Position numbers and translations under genes: made by a program
The notes under the pieces: model-generated
What the model saw: the letters and a program-made list of their open reading frames with translations, nothing else
Told to the model about the DNA's origin: nothing
Database searches by the model: none
Assembly (NCBI RefSeq): GCF_900115905.1
Contig: NZ_FOYD01000001.1
Span: forward strand, 248,001 to 312,000
DNA: 64,000 nucleotides
Origin: Halopseudomonas formosensis
GTDB lineage: Bacteria > Pseudomonadota > Gammaproteobacteria > Pseudomonadales > Pseudomonadaceae
Direction of reading: 5' to 3'
Shown: in pieces, positions 29,518-40,205 of the stretch
Layout: every line of letters begins with the position of its first letter
Position numbering within the stretch: the first letter of the stretch is position 1

Positions 29518-30326
29518 TGCTCAAGCAACGTTTCATCACCGGTATCATCCTGGCGCCACTGGTTATCGCCGGCTTCGTGCTGCTCGATTCCCTCTGGTTC
29601 GCCGTCATGGTCGGCGCCATTGTTACTCTGGCGGCCTGGGAGTGGGCTCGTCTGGCGGGCATCACCGCCCAGGTCGGCCGGGTCGCCTACGCCGGTCTGG
29701 TGGCGCTGCTGCTGATCGGGCTCTATCTGGTCAGCTGGCCACCCTATCTGCTGTGGTTGTCGCTGCTCTGGTGGCTGCTGGCGCTGGTGCTGGTCCTCCA
29801 GTACCCCGAGGGCAGAGCGCTGCGCGCGGGGCTGCTGCCGCTGGCCTATGGTCTGGCGGTACTGCTTCCGGCCTGGGCAGGGCTGGTCTGGCTGCGCGCC
29901 CAGCACGGCGGGCTGTGGCTGCTGCTGGCGGCGGTGGTAATGGTCTGGGCGGCGGATATCGGCGCCTACTTTGCCGGCAAGAGCCTGGGCAAGCGCAAGC
30001 TGATGCCCCGGGTCAGCCCCGGCAAGACCCTGGAAGGCTTGCTCGGCGGTGTGCTGCTGACCCAGCTGCTGGCGGTGGGCGCCATGCTCTACCTGAACTG
30101 GTCTGCCAGTTCCATCCTGGCGGGCATGCTCGGCACCCTGGTGGTGGTGCTGTTCTCCGTGGTCGGTGATCTGACCGAGAGCCTGTTCAAGCGAGAGCAG
30201 GGGCTCAAGGACAGCAGCAACCTGCTGCCGGGTCATGGCGGCATCATGGATCGTATCGACAGTCTCACCGCTGCCATCCCCCTGTTTGCCCTCGGCTGGT
30301 TCCTGTTCGGGAGTCTGCTGGGGTGA
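29517..30326 (+). CDS. cdsA: Phosphatidate cytidylyltransferase
   Basis: Makes CDP-diacylglycerol for phospholipid synthesis in the inner membrane. The 269-residue protein has about eight hydrophobic segments and ends with the CdsA signature: [23 protein letters not shown], then [37 protein letters not shown]. Its 3' end overlaps the dxr GTG start by 4 nt. Confidence 0.96.
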   Translation: MLKQRFITGIILAPLVIAGFVLLDSLWFAVMVGAIVTLAAWEWARLAGITAQVGRVAYAGLVALLLIGLYLVSWPPYLLWLSLLWWLLALVLVLQYPEGRALRAGLLPLAYGLAVLLPAWAGLVWLRAQHGGLWLLLAAVVMVWAADIGAYFAGKSLGKRKLMPRVSPGKTLEGLLGGVLLTQLLAVGAMLYLNWSASSILAGMLGTLVVVLFSVVGDLTESLFKREQGLKDSSNLLPGHGGIMDRIDSLTAAIPLFALGWFLFGSLLG

Positions 30327-31507
30327 GTCATCAATGGATTACCGTGCTCGGCGCCACCGGCTCCATCGGCGTCAGCACGCTGGATGTGGTAGGTCGCCAC
30401 CCGGACCGTTATCGGGTCTTCGCGCTGACCGGCCACAGTCGCATGGATGTGCTGCTCAACCAGTGCATTACCCATGATCCGCTGTACGCAGTGGTCTCCG
30501 AGGCGGGCCAGTGCGCCCGCCTGCAGGAGCAGTTGCTGCAGGCCGGTTGCCAGACCCGTGTGCTGCACGGGGCCGAGGCACTGGCCGAGGTGTCCTCCGA
30601 CCAGCGGGTGGACGCGGTGATGGCAGCCATCGTCGGTGCTGCCGGCCTGTCGCCGACCCTGGCCGCGGTACGCGCCGGCAAGCGTGTGCTGCTGGCGAAC
30701 AAGGAGGCGCTGGTCATGTCCGGGGCCCTGTTCATGCAGGCGGTGCGCGACTCCGGTGCCCGGCTGCTGCCCATCGACAGTGAGCACAACGCCATCTTCC
30801 AGTGCATGCCCGGCAACTATGCCAATGGCCTGCAGCAGGTGGGTGTGCGCCGCATCCTGTTGACCGCCTCCGGCGGGCCCTTCCGCGAAACCGCGCTGGA
30901 GGACCTGGCCCGGGTCACCCCGGCCCAGGCCTGTGCCCACCCCAACTGGTCCATGGGGCAGAAGATTTCCGTGGATTCGGCGAGCATGATGAACAAGGGC
31001 CTGGAGCTGATCGAGGCCTGCTGGCTGTTCGACGCCCGGCCTGATCAGGTCGAGGTGGTGGTGCATCCGCAGAGCGTGGTGCATTCGCTGGTGGATTATG
31101 TGGATGGTTCGGTGCTGGCCCAGCTGGGCAACCCGGACATGCGCACGCCCATCGCCCACGCCCTGGCCTGGCCCGAGCGCATCGACTCCGGGGTCAGTGC
31201 GCTGGATCTGCTGCTCACTGCACGGCTCGACTTCCAGGCACCTGACCCGCTGCGTTTCCCCTGTCTGGGGCTGGCCCGCCAGGCCTTCGAGTCCGGTGGC
31301 ACGGCCTGCGCCATCCTGAATGCGGCCAACGAGGTCGCGGTCCAGGCCTTCCTGGATCGGCGTATCGGTTTCACCGATATCCCTGTTATGATCGAGCATG
31401 CGCTGAACAGCCTGTCGCCCGAACCGGTGCGCGAGCTGGCCCAGGTCATGCTGGCCGATCGTCAGGCCCGTGACTGTGCCGAGCAATGGTTGGCCAACCA
31501 GGCCTGA
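30323..31507 (+). CDS. dxr: 1-deoxy-D-xylulose-5-phosphate reductoisomerase
   Basis: Second step of the MEP isoprenoid pathway, NADPH-dependent. The 394-residue protein has the Rossmann motif [15 protein letters not shown] at residue 8 on, the [11 protein letters not shown] block, SEHNAIFQC (metal and substrate ligands), TASGGPFRE and [26 protein letters not shown] start overlapping cdsA. It supplies isoprenoid precursors that UppS, three genes upstream in the cluster, consumes. Confidence 0.96.
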   Translation: MSHQWITVLGATGSIGVSTLDVVGRHPDRYRVFALTGHSRMDVLLNQCITHDPLYAVVSEAGQCARLQEQLLQAGCQTRVLHGAEALAEVSSDQRVDAVMAAIVGAAGLSPTLAAVRAGKRVLLANKEALVMSGALFMQAVRDSGARLLPIDSEHNAIFQCMPGNYANGLQQVGVRRILLTASGGPFRETALEDLARVTPAQACAHPNWSMGQKISVDSASMMNKGLELIEACWLFDARPDQVEVVVHPQSVVHSLVDYVDGSVLAQLGNPDMRTPIAHALAWPERIDSGVSALDLLLTARLDFQAPDPLRFPCLGLARQAFESGGTACAILNAANEVAVQAFLDRRIGFTDIPVMIEHALNSLSPEPVRELAQVMLADRQARDCAEQWLANQA

Positions 31508-31554
31508 ACCGGGGCGCGTGATGTGCCCGGCGTGACTTTCCGAATGAGGCACTG

Positions 31555-32913
31555 ATGGATCTACTCTTTACCCTGCTGGCCACCGTGGTAGCCCTCGGTC
31601 TGCTGGTCACCATCCACGAATACGGGCACTTCTGGGTCGCCCGGCGCTGTGGTGTCAAGGTGTTGCGCTTCTCCATCGGCTTCGGTCCGGCGCTGTACAG
31701 CTGGCATGACCGGCACGGCACCGAATTCGTGATTGCCGGCATACCCCTGGGTGGCTACGTCAAGATGCTCGACGAGCGCGAGGCGCCGGTCGATGCGGAC
31801 CAGCTGGATCAGGCCTTCAACCGCAAGAGCGTCAAACAGCGCATCGCCATTGTCGCTGCCGGCCCGGTGGCCAACTTCCTGCTCGCCATCGTGGCCTTCT
31901 GGATCATTGCCGTCGTCGGCATTACCACCATTGCGCCAGTGACCGGCCCGATTGAGCCGGGCAGCATCGCCGAGCGTGCCGGCCTGGTCGAAGGACTGGA
32001 AATTCTCGAGGTGGACGGCAACGCCACCCCCTCCTGGCATGACGTCAATCTGCAGCTGGTACGCCGTCTGGGCGAGACCGGCGAACTGCGGATTCTCGCC
32101 CGCGAAGGCGAGAATGCTCCGCGCAGCTATACCCTGCAGCTGGACAGCTGGCTGCGTGGGGCGGACCAGCCTGATCCCATGGAGGCCCTGGGGCTGAGTA
32201 CCTGGCGCCCGGTGATAGCACCGCTGATCGATCAGTTGAGTCCGCAGGGTGCCGCCGAGCGCGCCGGGCTGCAGGCCGGGGATCTGATCCTGGCGATCAA
32301 CGGCGAGCCGGTACAGGACTGGATGGGGCAGGTGGTACCGCGCATTCAGGCCAGTGGCGGTGAACCGCTGGAGCTGACCCTGGAGCGCGCTGGTCGTACC
32401 CTGAGCATTACCCTGACGCCGGACGTGCGCGAACAGGATGGCCGCCAGGTGGGCTTCATCGGCGCCGGTATCGCGCCCTTCGAATGGCCCGAGCACATGG
32501 TCCGCCAGATCGATTACAACCCGCTGGTGGCGATCCCCGTGGCGGTGGTCAAGACCTGGGACATGACGGTACTGACCCTCGACTCGCTGAAGAAGATGGT
32601 CACCGGGCTGGTCTCGGCAAAAAACTTGAGTGGCCCGATAACCATTGCTAAAGTGGCGGGCGCTTCGGCGAAGTCAGGGCTCGAGAGTTTCCTCAGTTTC
32701 ATCGCCTATCTGAGCATCAGTCTGGGGGTGTTGAACCTGTTACCGATCCCGGTGCTGGACGGCGGGCATCTGGTGTATTACGTGGCCGAATGGATCAGAG
32801 GCAAACCCCTCTCAGAGCGTATCCAGGGCTGGGGATTGCAGATAGGCTTGACCCTGATTGTGGGGGTGATGTTGTTCGCCATCTACAACGATATAAGTCG
32901 CTTGGGTAACTGA
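31555..32913 (+). CDS. rseP: RIP site-2 zinc metalloprotease RseP (MucP)
   Basis: Intramembrane protease of the envelope stress pathway; cleaves the anti-sigma factor RseA/MucA. The 452-residue protein has the zinc site HEYGH (21-25) in the first membrane segment, two central PDZ domains, and the second active-site motif LNLLPIPVLDGGHL near the C-terminus. ATG 31555 follows AATGAGG. Next in order is bamA, as in Pseudomonas. Confidence 0.96.
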   Translation: MDLLFTLLATVVALGLLVTIHEYGHFWVARRCGVKVLRFSIGFGPALYSWHDRHGTEFVIAGIPLGGYVKMLDEREAPVDADQLDQAFNRKSVKQRIAIVAAGPVANFLLAIVAFWIIAVVGITTIAPVTGPIEPGSIAERAGLVEGLEILEVDGNATPSWHDVNLQLVRRLGETGELRILAREGENAPRSYTLQLDSWLRGADQPDPMEALGLSTWRPVIAPLIDQLSPQGAAERAGLQAGDLILAINGEPVQDWMGQVVPRIQASGGEPLELTLERAGRTLSITLTPDVREQDGRQVGFIGAGIAPFEWPEHMVRQIDYNPLVAIPVAVVKTWDMTVLTLDSLKKMVTGLVSAKNLSGPITIAKVAGASAKSGLESFLSFIAYLSISLGVLNLLPIPVLDGGHLVYYVAEWIRGKPLSERIQGWGLQIGLTLIVGVMLFAIYNDISRLGN

Positions 32914-32985
32914 ACGACAGAAACACCGACACGAACTGTCGTACGCGGCAGATAAGAATTCAACCAGTCAGCCAGAACGGACTTC

Positions 32986-35334
32986 ATGAAACGTTACCTA
33001 TTGCCTGCGATTTTGCTGATTCTCCTGGCGCCGGGCGTCTACGCCGATGCCTTCCAGATTTCCGACATTCGAGTCAATGGCCTGCAACGCGTCTCCGCCG
33101 GCAGCGTTTTCAGTGCCCTGCCGCTGAACATCGGCGACCAGGCCGATGACCAGGCGCTGGTTGAGGCTTCCCGTTCCCTGTTCCGTACCGGTTTCTTCCA
33201 GGACATCCAGCTGGCCCGCGAAGGCAATGTGCTGATCATCAACCTGGTCGAGCGTCCGTCCATCTCCTCCATCGAGCTGGAAGGCAACAAGGCGATCAAG
33301 AGCGAGGACCTGCTCAACGGTCTGCGCATGGCCGGCCTGAGCGAAGGCGAGATCTTCCAGCAGGCCACCCTGGAAGGGGTGCGCAACGAGCTGCTGCGCC
33401 AGTATGTTGCCCAGGGCCGCTACTCGGCTGACATCGAAACCCAGGTCGTGGCCGAGCCGCGCAACCGGGTGGCACTGAAGATTCTCATCGACGAAGGCTC
33501 CATCGCCTCGATCAAGCACGTCAACGTGGTCGGCAACTCGGTGTTCTCCGATGAGGAGCTGCAGCACCTGTTCGAGCTGAAGACCACCGGCTGGTTCTCC
33601 TTCATCCGCAACGACGACAAGTACTCCCGGGAAAAGCTGTCCGGCGACCTGGAGCGTCTGCGTTCCTGGTACCTGGACCGCGGCTACATCAACATGGATA
33701 TCACCTCCACCCAGGTATCCATCACCCCGGACAAGAAGCACGTCTACATCACCGTGAACATCAACGAGGGCGAGCTGTACACGGTCAACGACGTACGCCT
33801 GTCCGGTGACCTGGTGGTACCGGAGGAGGACGTCCGCCGTCTGCTGCTGGTCGAGCCGGGTCAGGTGTTCTCCCGTCAGGTGATGACCGCCACCTCCGAT
33901 CTGATCGGCCGGCGTCTGGGTAACGAGGGTTACACCTTCGCCAACGTCAACGGCGTGCCGCAGATCAACGAGCAGGACCGCACCGTGGACGTGACCTTCG
34001 TGGTCGACCCGGGCAAGCGTGCCTACGTCAACCGCATCAACTTCCGTGGCAACACCAAGACCGACGATGAAGTGCTGCGTCGGGAAATGCGCCAGATGGA
34101 AGGCGGCTGGGCCTCTACCTACCTGATCGATCAGTCCAAGCTGCGCCTTGAGCGCCTGGGTTTCTTCAAGGAAGTGGACGTCGAGACCATTCCGGTGCCC
34201 GGCAGCGATGACCTGATCGATGTCAACTACACTGTCGAAGAGCAGCCCTCCGGCTCCATCACCGCCAGCCTCGGCTTTGCCCAGGGCACAGGTCTGATCC
34301 TCGGCGGCTCGATCAGCCAGAACAACTTCTTCGGTACCGGCAACCGGGTCAGCTTCAGCGCCAACCGTTCGGCCTACCAGACCTCGCTGTCCTTCGGCTT
34401 CCTCAATCCCTACTTCACGCCCGATGGCGTGAGCATGGGCTACAACGCCTTCTACCGCACCACCGACTATGACGAGCTGGACGTGGACATCTCCAGCTAC
34501 GCGGTGGACTCCTACGGTGCCGGCTTCAACATCGGCTATCCGATCAGCGATACCTCCCGTCTGTCCTTCGGCCTCAGCGTGCAGCAGGACAAGATCAAGG
34601 AGGGCGTCTATACCGTTCAGGAAATCCAGCGTTTCCTGGACGCCGAAGGGGACAGCTTCTTCAGCGTCCGCGCCAACCTGGGCTGGTCGCAGTCGACCCT
34701 GAACCGGGGCGTCTTCCCGGACCGCGGCTACTCCCAGAACCTGGGTCTGGAAGTCACGGTGCCGGGCAGCGACCTGCACTTCTACAAGCTGGGCTACCGC
34801 GGGCAGCGCTACTTCCCGATCACTGACGGCTGGACCCTGCGCGTGCACACCGACAGCGGCGTGGCCCGTCGCTTCGGCAGTACCGACATGGTGCCCTTCT
34901 ATGAGCACTACTTTGCCGGCGGTATCGGCTCGGTGCGCGGTTTCGAAAGCAGCACCCTGGGTCCCAAGAGTACTCCCAACGAGAATGACCCGGACAAGGA
35001 CCCCTTGCCCTTCGGTGGTAACGTGAAGGTCACCGGCGGTCTGGAACTGATCTTCCCGACACCCTTCGTGCAGGACCAGCGTTCGCTGCGTACCGTGCTC
35101 TTCCTGGATGCCGGTAACGTGTTCGACACCTACTGTGTGCAGCCGCTGGGTGCCACGGCACCGCGACGTGATTGCCCTGATGTGAGCGTCGGTGAATTGC
35201 GTTACAGTGCGGGTATTGGCTTGTCATGGTTGACCGCCCTGGGCCCGCTGGGCTTCAGTCTGGGTGTGCCGTTGAACGACGAGTCCGATGACGATCGTCA
35301 GGTGTTCCAGTTCACCCTCGGCCAGACTTTCTGA
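32986..35334 (+). CDS. bamA: Outer membrane protein assembly factor BamA
   Basis: The 16-strand barrel that folds outer membrane proteins. The 782-residue precursor has a signal peptide (MKRYLLPAILLILLAPGVYADA), five POTRA domains (about 22-420) and a C-terminal barrel with the VRGF motif (GGIGSVRGFESSTLGP) and terminal aromatic QFTLGQTF. A POTRA 5-typical segment includes RINFRGNTKTDDEVLRREMRQMEG. The gap from rseP is 72 nt. Confidence 0.97.
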   Translation: MKRYLLPAILLILLAPGVYADAFQISDIRVNGLQRVSAGSVFSALPLNIGDQADDQALVEASRSLFRTGFFQDIQLAREGNVLIINLVERPSISSIELEGNKAIKSEDLLNGLRMAGLSEGEIFQQATLEGVRNELLRQYVAQGRYSADIETQVVAEPRNRVALKILIDEGSIASIKHVNVVGNSVFSDEELQHLFELKTTGWFSFIRNDDKYSREKLSGDLERLRSWYLDRGYINMDITSTQVSITPDKKHVYITVNINEGELYTVNDVRLSGDLVVPEEDVRRLLLVEPGQVFSRQVMTATSDLIGRRLGNEGYTFANVNGVPQINEQDRTVDVTFVVDPGKRAYVNRINFRGNTKTDDEVLRREMRQMEGGWASTYLIDQSKLRLERLGFFKEVDVETIPVPGSDDLIDVNYTVEEQPSGSITASLGFAQGTGLILGGSISQNNFFGTGNRVSFSANRSAYQTSLSFGFLNPYFTPDGVSMGYNAFYRTTDYDELDVDISSYAVDSYGAGFNIGYPISDTSRLSFGLSVQQDKIKEGVYTVQEIQRFLDAEGDSFFSVRANLGWSQSTLNRGVFPDRGYSQNLGLEVTVPGSDLHFYKLGYRGQRYFPITDGWTLRVHTDSGVARRFGSTDMVPFYEHYFAGGIGSVRGFESSTLGPKSTPNENDPDKDPLPFGGNVKVTGGLELIFPTPFVQDQRSLRTVLFLDAGNVFDTYCVQPLGATAPRRDCPDVSVGELRYSAGIGLSWLTALGPLGFSLGVPLNDESDDDRQVFQFTLGQTF

Positions 35335-35366
35335 GTCAGGGTCCAATTCATCAGGAGTAACTTAGA

Positions 35367-35870
35367 GTGCGCAAGAGTCTTTGCATAGCGGCGATGTCAG
35401 TCATGGCGCTGGCCAGCCTGCCGGTTGCCGCCCAGTCCATTGCTGTTCTGGATTACCAGATGGCCCTGCTCGAGTCGGACGCGGCCAAGCGTTACTCGGT
35501 GGATGCCGAGAAGAAGTTCGGCAGCCAGCTGCAGCGCCTGCAGAATCTCGAGGCCGAGGCCAAGCGCCTGCAGGAGCGCATGCAGCGTGACGGCGACAAG
35601 CTCGGTCAGACCGAACTGGAGCGTCTGGAGCTGGAATTCCGCCAGAAGGCCCGCGAGTTCGAAACCCAGTCCCGTCAGCTGAACCAGGAAAAGGCCCAGG
35701 CTGACCGCGAGATGCTCGAGCAGCTCAAGCCCAAGCTGGATCAGGCGGTGGAAACCGTTATCCAGGCCGGCAACTATGACCTGGTGATCGATCGCAGCGC
35801 CGTGGTGGACGTCAAGCCCAACCTCGACATCACCCGCCAGGTGATCGAACGCCTGAACAGCATGCGCTGA
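35367..35870 (+). CDS. skp: Periplasmic chaperone Skp/OmpH
   Basis: The 167-residue precursor has a signal peptide ending VAAQS and a coiled-coil, Lys/Glu/Gln-rich mature protein ([40 protein letters not shown]). It is a trimeric jellyfish-shaped chaperone for outer membrane proteins going to BamA. It starts at GTG 35367 with GGAG upstream, 32 nt after bamA. Confidence 0.93.
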   Translation: MRKSLCIAAMSVMALASLPVAAQSIAVLDYQMALLESDAAKRYSVDAEKKFGSQLQRLQNLEAEAKRLQERMQRDGDKLGQTELERLELEFRQKAREFETQSRQLNQEKAQADREMLEQLKPKLDQAVETVIQAGNYDLVIDRSAVVDVKPNLDITRQVIERLNSMR

Positions 35871-35875
35871 TCGGC

Positions 35876-36937
35876 ATGGCGGATTCGATGGTTTTCACCC
35901 TCGCCGAGCTGGCGGCGAAGCTGGACGCCCGCGTGCAGGGCGATGGCGACACGCTGATCCGGGGTCTGGCCGCGCTTGACAGCGCGACCGCCTCGGATCT
36001 GAGCTTTCTGGCCAACCGGCAATACCGCAAGCTGCTGGCCAGTACCCGCGCCGGCGCCGTGCTGCTGACCGAGGACGACGCGGCGGATTTCACCGGTAAC
36101 GCCCTGATCGTGGCCGACCCCTATCTGGCCTACGCACGGATTTCCCACCAGTTCGATCCCAGACCGCGCAGCCGGGCGGGCATTCATCCGACAGCGGTGA
36201 TCGCCGAGTCCGCGAGCGTGGACCCCAGTGCCAGCATTGGTCCGGGCGTGGTGATCGAGGCCGACGCGGTGGTCGGCGCCAATGTCACCATAGGTGCCCA
36301 CTGCTTCATCGGTGAGCGCTGCCGTATCGGTGCCGACAGCTGGCTGGCTCCCCGGGTCACCCTCTACCATGACGTGCGCATGGGCGAGCGGGCGGTGATC
36401 CAGTCCGGCGCGGTGATCGGCGGCGAGGGCTTCGGCTTCGCCAACCAGGGCGGGCGCTGGAACAAGATCGCCCAGATCGGCGGTGTGCTCATCGGTGACG
36501 ATGTCGAGATCGGTGCCAATACCACGGTCGACCGCGGCGCGCTCAGCGACACCGTGATCGGCAATGGCGTCAAGCTGGACAACCAGATCCAGATCGCCCA
36601 CAACGTGCAGATCGGCGACCACACCGCCATGGCCGCCTGCGTCGGCATCTCCGGCAGTACCCGCATCGGCCGTCACTGCATGATTGCCGGTGGCGTGGGC
36701 ATGGTCGGGCACATCGAGATCTGCGACAACGTCTTTGTCAGCGGCATGACCATGGTGACCCGCTCGATCACCGAGCCGGGTGCCTATTCCTCGGGCACGG
36801 CGATGCAGACCGCCGCCGAATGGAAAAAGAGCGCTGCCCGGATCCGTCAGCTGGATACGCTGGCCAAGAGGGTGCAGCAACTGGAGAAGCAGCTGGCAGC
36901 GGTGACCCAGCCGTCACAGGACTCATCTGAGTCCTGA
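35876..36937 (+). CDS. lpxD: UDP-3-O-(3-hydroxyacyl)glucosamine N-acyltransferase
   Basis: Third lipid A step; adds the N-linked 3-hydroxyacyl chain. The 353-residue protein has the N-terminal LpxD uridine-binding domain ([22 protein letters not shown]) and a left-handed beta-helix with more than ten hexapeptides ([20 protein letters not shown]), including the catalytic His in [11 protein letters not shown]. The C-terminal helix is present. The start at 35876 or at 35888 cannot be distinguished; both lie right after skp. Confidence 0.95.
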   Translation: MADSMVFTLAELAAKLDARVQGDGDTLIRGLAALDSATASDLSFLANRQYRKLLASTRAGAVLLTEDDAADFTGNALIVADPYLAYARISHQFDPRPRSRAGIHPTAVIAESASVDPSASIGPGVVIEADAVVGANVTIGAHCFIGERCRIGADSWLAPRVTLYHDVRMGERAVIQSGAVIGGEGFGFANQGGRWNKIAQIGGVLIGDDVEIGANTTVDRGALSDTVIGNGVKLDNQIQIAHNVQIGDHTAMAACVGISGSTRIGRHCMIAGGVGMVGHIEICDNVFVSGMTMVTRSITEPGAYSSGTAMQTAAEWKKSAARIRQLDTLAKRVQQLEKQLAAVTQPSQDSSES

Positions 36938-36985
36938 GCTGTGCGCGTTGCGCATCCACCCATTACCAAGGCCTAGCGGATTAAA

Positions 36986-37423
36986 ATGGACATCAACGAC
37001 ATCAAAGAATACCTGCCCCATCGTTACCCCTTCCTGCTGGTGGATCGGGTCGTCGATCTGGATCTGGAGGGCAAGCGTATTCGCGCCTACAAGAACGTGT
37101 CGGTCAACGAGCCGTTCTTCACCGGCCACTTCCCCGGCCACCCGATCATGCCCGGCGTGCTGATCATCGAAGCCATGGCCCAGGCGGCCGGGCTGCTGGG
37201 TTTCCGGATGATGAACACCAAGGCCGAAGATGGCACCCTGTATTACTTCGTCGGCTCCGACAAGCTGCGCTTCCGTCAGCCGGTAGTGCCCGGGGATCAG
37301 CTGCAGCTGGAAGCCACCTACCTGAGCAACCGTCGCGGCATCTGGAAGTTCGCCTGCCGTGCCAGTGTCGACGGCAAGGAAGCCTGCTCCGGTGAAATCA
37401 TCTGTGCGGAACACAAGGTATGA
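36986..37423 (+). CDS. fabZ: 3-hydroxyacyl-[acyl-carrier-protein] dehydratase FabZ
   Basis: Hot-dog fold dehydratase in fatty acid elongation. Catalytic H48 and E62 lie in [23 protein letters not shown]. The 145-residue length is standard. It overlaps lpxA by 4 nt, so fatty-acid and lipid A synthesis are balanced in one operon, as in other Proteobacteria. Confidence 0.97.
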   Translation: MDINDIKEYLPHRYPFLLVDRVVDLDLEGKRIRAYKNVSVNEPFFTGHFPGHPIMPGVLIIEAMAQAAGLLGFRMMNTKAEDGTLYYFVGSDKLRFRQPVVPGDQLQLEATYLSNRRGIWKFACRASVDGKEACSGEIICAEHKV

Positions 37424-38196
37424 GTCGAATTCACCCTCTGGCGATCATTGATCCGGCCGCGCGGCTGGCGGATGACGTCGAGGTTGGTCCCTGGACCCTG
37501 ATAGGTCCGGATGTGGAAATCGGAGCCGGCACCGTGATCGGCTCCCATGTGGTGCTCAAGGGGCCCACCACCATCGGCAGGGGCAACCGCATCTTCCAGT
37601 TCGCCTCGGTCGGCGAGGACTGCCAGGACAAGAAGTACAAGGGCGAGCCCACCCGCCTGATCATCGGTGACAACAACGTGATCCGGGAAGGCTGCACCCT
37701 GCACCGCGGTACCGTGCAGGACCAGGGCGTGACCCGCATCGGCAGCAACAACCTGCTGATGGCTTACGTCCACATCGCCCATGACTGCATCGTGGGCGAC
37801 AACATCATCATGGCCAACAACGCCACCATCGCCGGTCACGTGCATGTCGGCGACGGCGCGATTCTCGGTGGCTACACCACGGTACACCAGTTCTGCCATA
37901 TCGGTGCCTGGTCCATGAGCGCCGCCAACAGCGCGGTGTTCAAGGACATCCCGGCCTTCGTCATGGTCGGCGGCAACCCCGCCAGCGCCCACGGCATGAA
38001 CTTCGAGGGCATGCGCCGTCGGGGTTACAGTCAGGAACTGATCACTGCGCTGCGCCGCGCCTACAAGGTGGTCTACCGCCAGGGCAAGACCCTGCAGGAC
38101 GCCCTCCAGGAGCTGGAGGAAGAAGCCACCCAGTTTCCGGAAGTGGCCCTTTACCGCGATTCGATCCTCGCCTCTACGCGCGGTATCACCCGCTGA
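37420..38196 (+). CDS. lpxA: UDP-N-acetylglucosamine O-acyltransferase
   Basis: First lipid A step, cytoplasmic trimer. The 258-residue protein has a beta-helix of hexapeptides at the N-terminal two thirds, the catalytic His in [14 protein letters not shown] and acyl-chain ruler region, and a helical C-terminal domain ([28 protein letters not shown]). Confidence 0.97.
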   Translation: MSRIHPLAIIDPAARLADDVEVGPWTLIGPDVEIGAGTVIGSHVVLKGPTTIGRGNRIFQFASVGEDCQDKKYKGEPTRLIIGDNNVIREGCTLHRGTVQDQGVTRIGSNNLLMAYVHIAHDCIVGDNIIMANNATIAGHVHVGDGAILGGYTTVHQFCHIGAWSMSAANSAVFKDIPAFVMVGGNPASAHGMNFEGMRRRGYSQELITALRRAYKVVYRQGKTLQDALQELEEEATQFPEVALYRDSILASTRGITR

Positions 38197-38198
38197 TC

Positions 38199-39377
38199 AT
38201 GGGTGGTGCCGTGGCCTCCACCAAGCCCCTGTGCATTGCCCTGGTCGCCGGAGAAGCCTCCGGTGACACCCTGGGCGCCGGGGTAATCCGCGCTCTCAAG
38301 CAGCATTTTCCCGACGCCGAGTTCATCGGTATCGGCGGCCCGCGCATGCAGGCCGAGGGCCTGGTCAGTCAGGTGCCCATGGAGCGTCTGGCGGTCATGG
38401 GTCTGGTCGAGGTGCTGGGCCGGCTGCGCGAGCTGCTGCGCATCCGCCGGGATCTGGTGGAGTTTCTGAAGCAGCGCCGGCCGGATGTGTTCATCGGTAT
38501 CGACGCTCCCGATTTCACCCTGGGCGTCGAGCAGCGTCTGCGCGATGTCGGCATTCCTACGGTGCACTATGTCAGCCCCTCGGTCTGGGCCTGGCGCGAG
38601 AAGCGCGTGTTGGGCATCCGCCGGTCCACCGATCTGATGCTGACCCTGTTTCCCTTCGAGGAAGAGGTGTACCGCCGGCATGGTGTCGCGGTGCGCTGCG
38701 TGGGCCATACTCTGGCGGATGAGATTCCCATGGAGCCCGACCGGGAGGCGGCCCGCCGCCAGCTGGGTCTGAGCCCGGCAGATCAGGTAATTGCCCTGAT
38801 GCCCGGCAGCCGCAACGGCGAGCTGCGCAAGCTCGGGCTGCTGTTCCTGCAGACTGCGGCCTGGTGTCTGGAGCGCAATCCGCAGCTGCGTTTCATCCTG
38901 CCCTGCGCCAACTCCGAACGCCGCCAGCAGATGGAGAGCATACTGGCCGACAGCGGCCTGCAACTGCCATTGACCCTGCTCGATGGCCAGAGCCATGCGG
39001 CACTGGCGGCCTGTGATGCAGTACTGATCGCCTCCGGCACGGCGACCCTGGAGGCCATGCTGTTCAAGCGCCCCATGGTGGTAGCCTATCGTATGGCCGG
39101 GCTGACCTTCCGTATTCTCAAGCGGCTGGTCAGGGTAGGGCATGTGGCGCTGCCGAACCTGCTCGCCGGGCAGGAGGTGGCGCCGGAATTCCTGCAGGAT
39201 GCCGCCACCCCCGAGGCCATGGGGCAGGCGTTGCTCGACCGGCTCGGGCCGACCGCGGAACGGGAGCAGACCGAGGCGCGCTTCCGCGAGCTGCATCAGT
39301 TGCTTCGGCGCGACGCGGATCAGGCCGCGGCCGACGCCATCATCCAGTTGCTGCGTGACAAGGGACGACTGGCATGA
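38199..39377 (+). CDS. lpxB: Lipid-A-disaccharide synthase
   Basis: Condenses UDP-2,3-diacyl-GlcN with lipid X to make the lipid A disaccharide. The 392-residue protein has the N-terminal [19 protein letters not shown], then [26 protein letters not shown] and [21 protein letters not shown], the GT19 signatures. Only 2 nt separate it from lpxA; the exact start among ATG 38199 and the GTG a few codons on is uncertain. It overlaps rnhB by 4 nt. Confidence 0.96.
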   Translation: MGGAVASTKPLCIALVAGEASGDTLGAGVIRALKQHFPDAEFIGIGGPRMQAEGLVSQVPMERLAVMGLVEVLGRLRELLRIRRDLVEFLKQRRPDVFIGIDAPDFTLGVEQRLRDVGIPTVHYVSPSVWAWREKRVLGIRRSTDLMLTLFPFEEEVYRRHGVAVRCVGHTLADEIPMEPDREAARRQLGLSPADQVIALMPGSRNGELRKLGLLFLQTAAWCLERNPQLRFILPCANSERRQQMESILADSGLQLPLTLLDGQSHAALAACDAVLIASGTATLEAMLFKRPMVVAYRMAGLTFRILKRLVRVGHVALPNLLAGQEVAPEFLQDAATPEAMGQALLDRLGPTAEREQTEARFRELHQLLRRDADQAAADAIIQLLRDKGRLA

Positions 39378-40045
39378 CACAGATCATGATCGACTGGTCC
39401 CTGCCCGAGGGGCAGGAACTGGTAGCCGGTGTGGACGAGGTCGGCCGCGGCCCGCTGTGCGGGGCGGTGATCACCGCGGCGGTGATCCTCGATCCGGCCC
39501 GCCCCATCGAGGGGCTGAATGATTCCAAGAAGCTGACTGCCGTGCAGCGCGAGGCGCTGTTCCCGGTCATCCAGGAACGCGCGCTGGCCTGGGCCATCGG
39601 CCGGGCCGAGGTGCATGAGATCGATCAGCTGAACATCCTCCACGCCACCATGCTGGCCATGCAGCGGGCGGTGGCCGGTCTGGCACTGCAGCCGGATCGG
39701 GTGCTGGTGGACGGCAATCGCTGCCCGGTGCTGCCGATGCCCAGCGAGCCGGTGATCCAGGGCGATGGCCTGGTGCCGGCAATTTCCGCCGCTTCCATCC
39801 TGGCCAAGGTCACCCGTGACCGGGAGATGCAGGAGCTGGAGCTGATCTATCCGGGGTACGGCATCGGCAAGCACAAGGGCTATCCGACACGCGAACACCT
39901 CGAGGCGCTGCGAACCCTGGGTGCCACGCCCATCCATCGGCGCTCCTTCACACCGGTGCGTCGTGCTCTGGATACGCACGCCGAAGAGCAGAGCGCCTCT
40001 GCGCAGGCACTGATTTCTGATTCTCTGAAAGCCAATCCCGTGTAA
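39374..40045 (+). CDS. rnhB: Ribonuclease HII
   Basis: Removes ribonucleotides and RNA primers from DNA. The 223-residue protein has the catalytic D21-E22 pair in [23 protein letters not shown], the [11 protein letters not shown] block and [14 protein letters not shown]. It is the last recognisable core gene here; in Pseudomonas dnaE usually follows within a gene or two, but this window continues with a secretion and catabolic island. Confidence 0.96.
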   Translation: MTQIMIDWSLPEGQELVAGVDEVGRGPLCGAVITAAVILDPARPIEGLNDSKKLTAVQREALFPVIQERALAWAIGRAEVHEIDQLNILHATMLAMQRAVAGLALQPDRVLVDGNRCPVLPMPSEPVIQGDGLVPAISAASILAKVTRDREMQELELIYPGYGIGKHKGYPTREHLEALRTLGATPIHRRSFTPVRRALDTHAEEQSASAQALISDSLKANPV

Positions 40046-40169
40046 TCCACGGCTGAGCGGGCGTTTCGCGTGTCAGGCGGGGCAGAGCAGTCTACTTGGT
40101 CCATTTATGCCGACTCGCTCACAGCGAGCGGTGACGCGATAGGGAATAATGCCCGGGCCGTAGTTCGCT

Positions 40170-40188
40170 GTAACGGCAACACCGTTAC
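40170..40188. repeat. 7-bp inverted repeat upstream of vgrG
   Basis: GTAACGG (40170-40176) and CCGTTAC (40182-40188) with a 5-nt spacer, 17 nt before the vgrG start codon. It could be an operator or an RNA hairpin in the leader. The remaining rnhB-vgrG gap (40046-40205) shows only a 6-bp hairpin near 40114-40128. Confidence 0.5.
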
Positions 40189-40205
40189 TGAACAAGGACC
40201 TGCGG

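Noticed and set aside
32998-34908. Long minus-strand frame opposite bamA
   Set aside because: Antisense shadow of a clear BamA; composition is His/Gly/Val-rich with no family resemblance.
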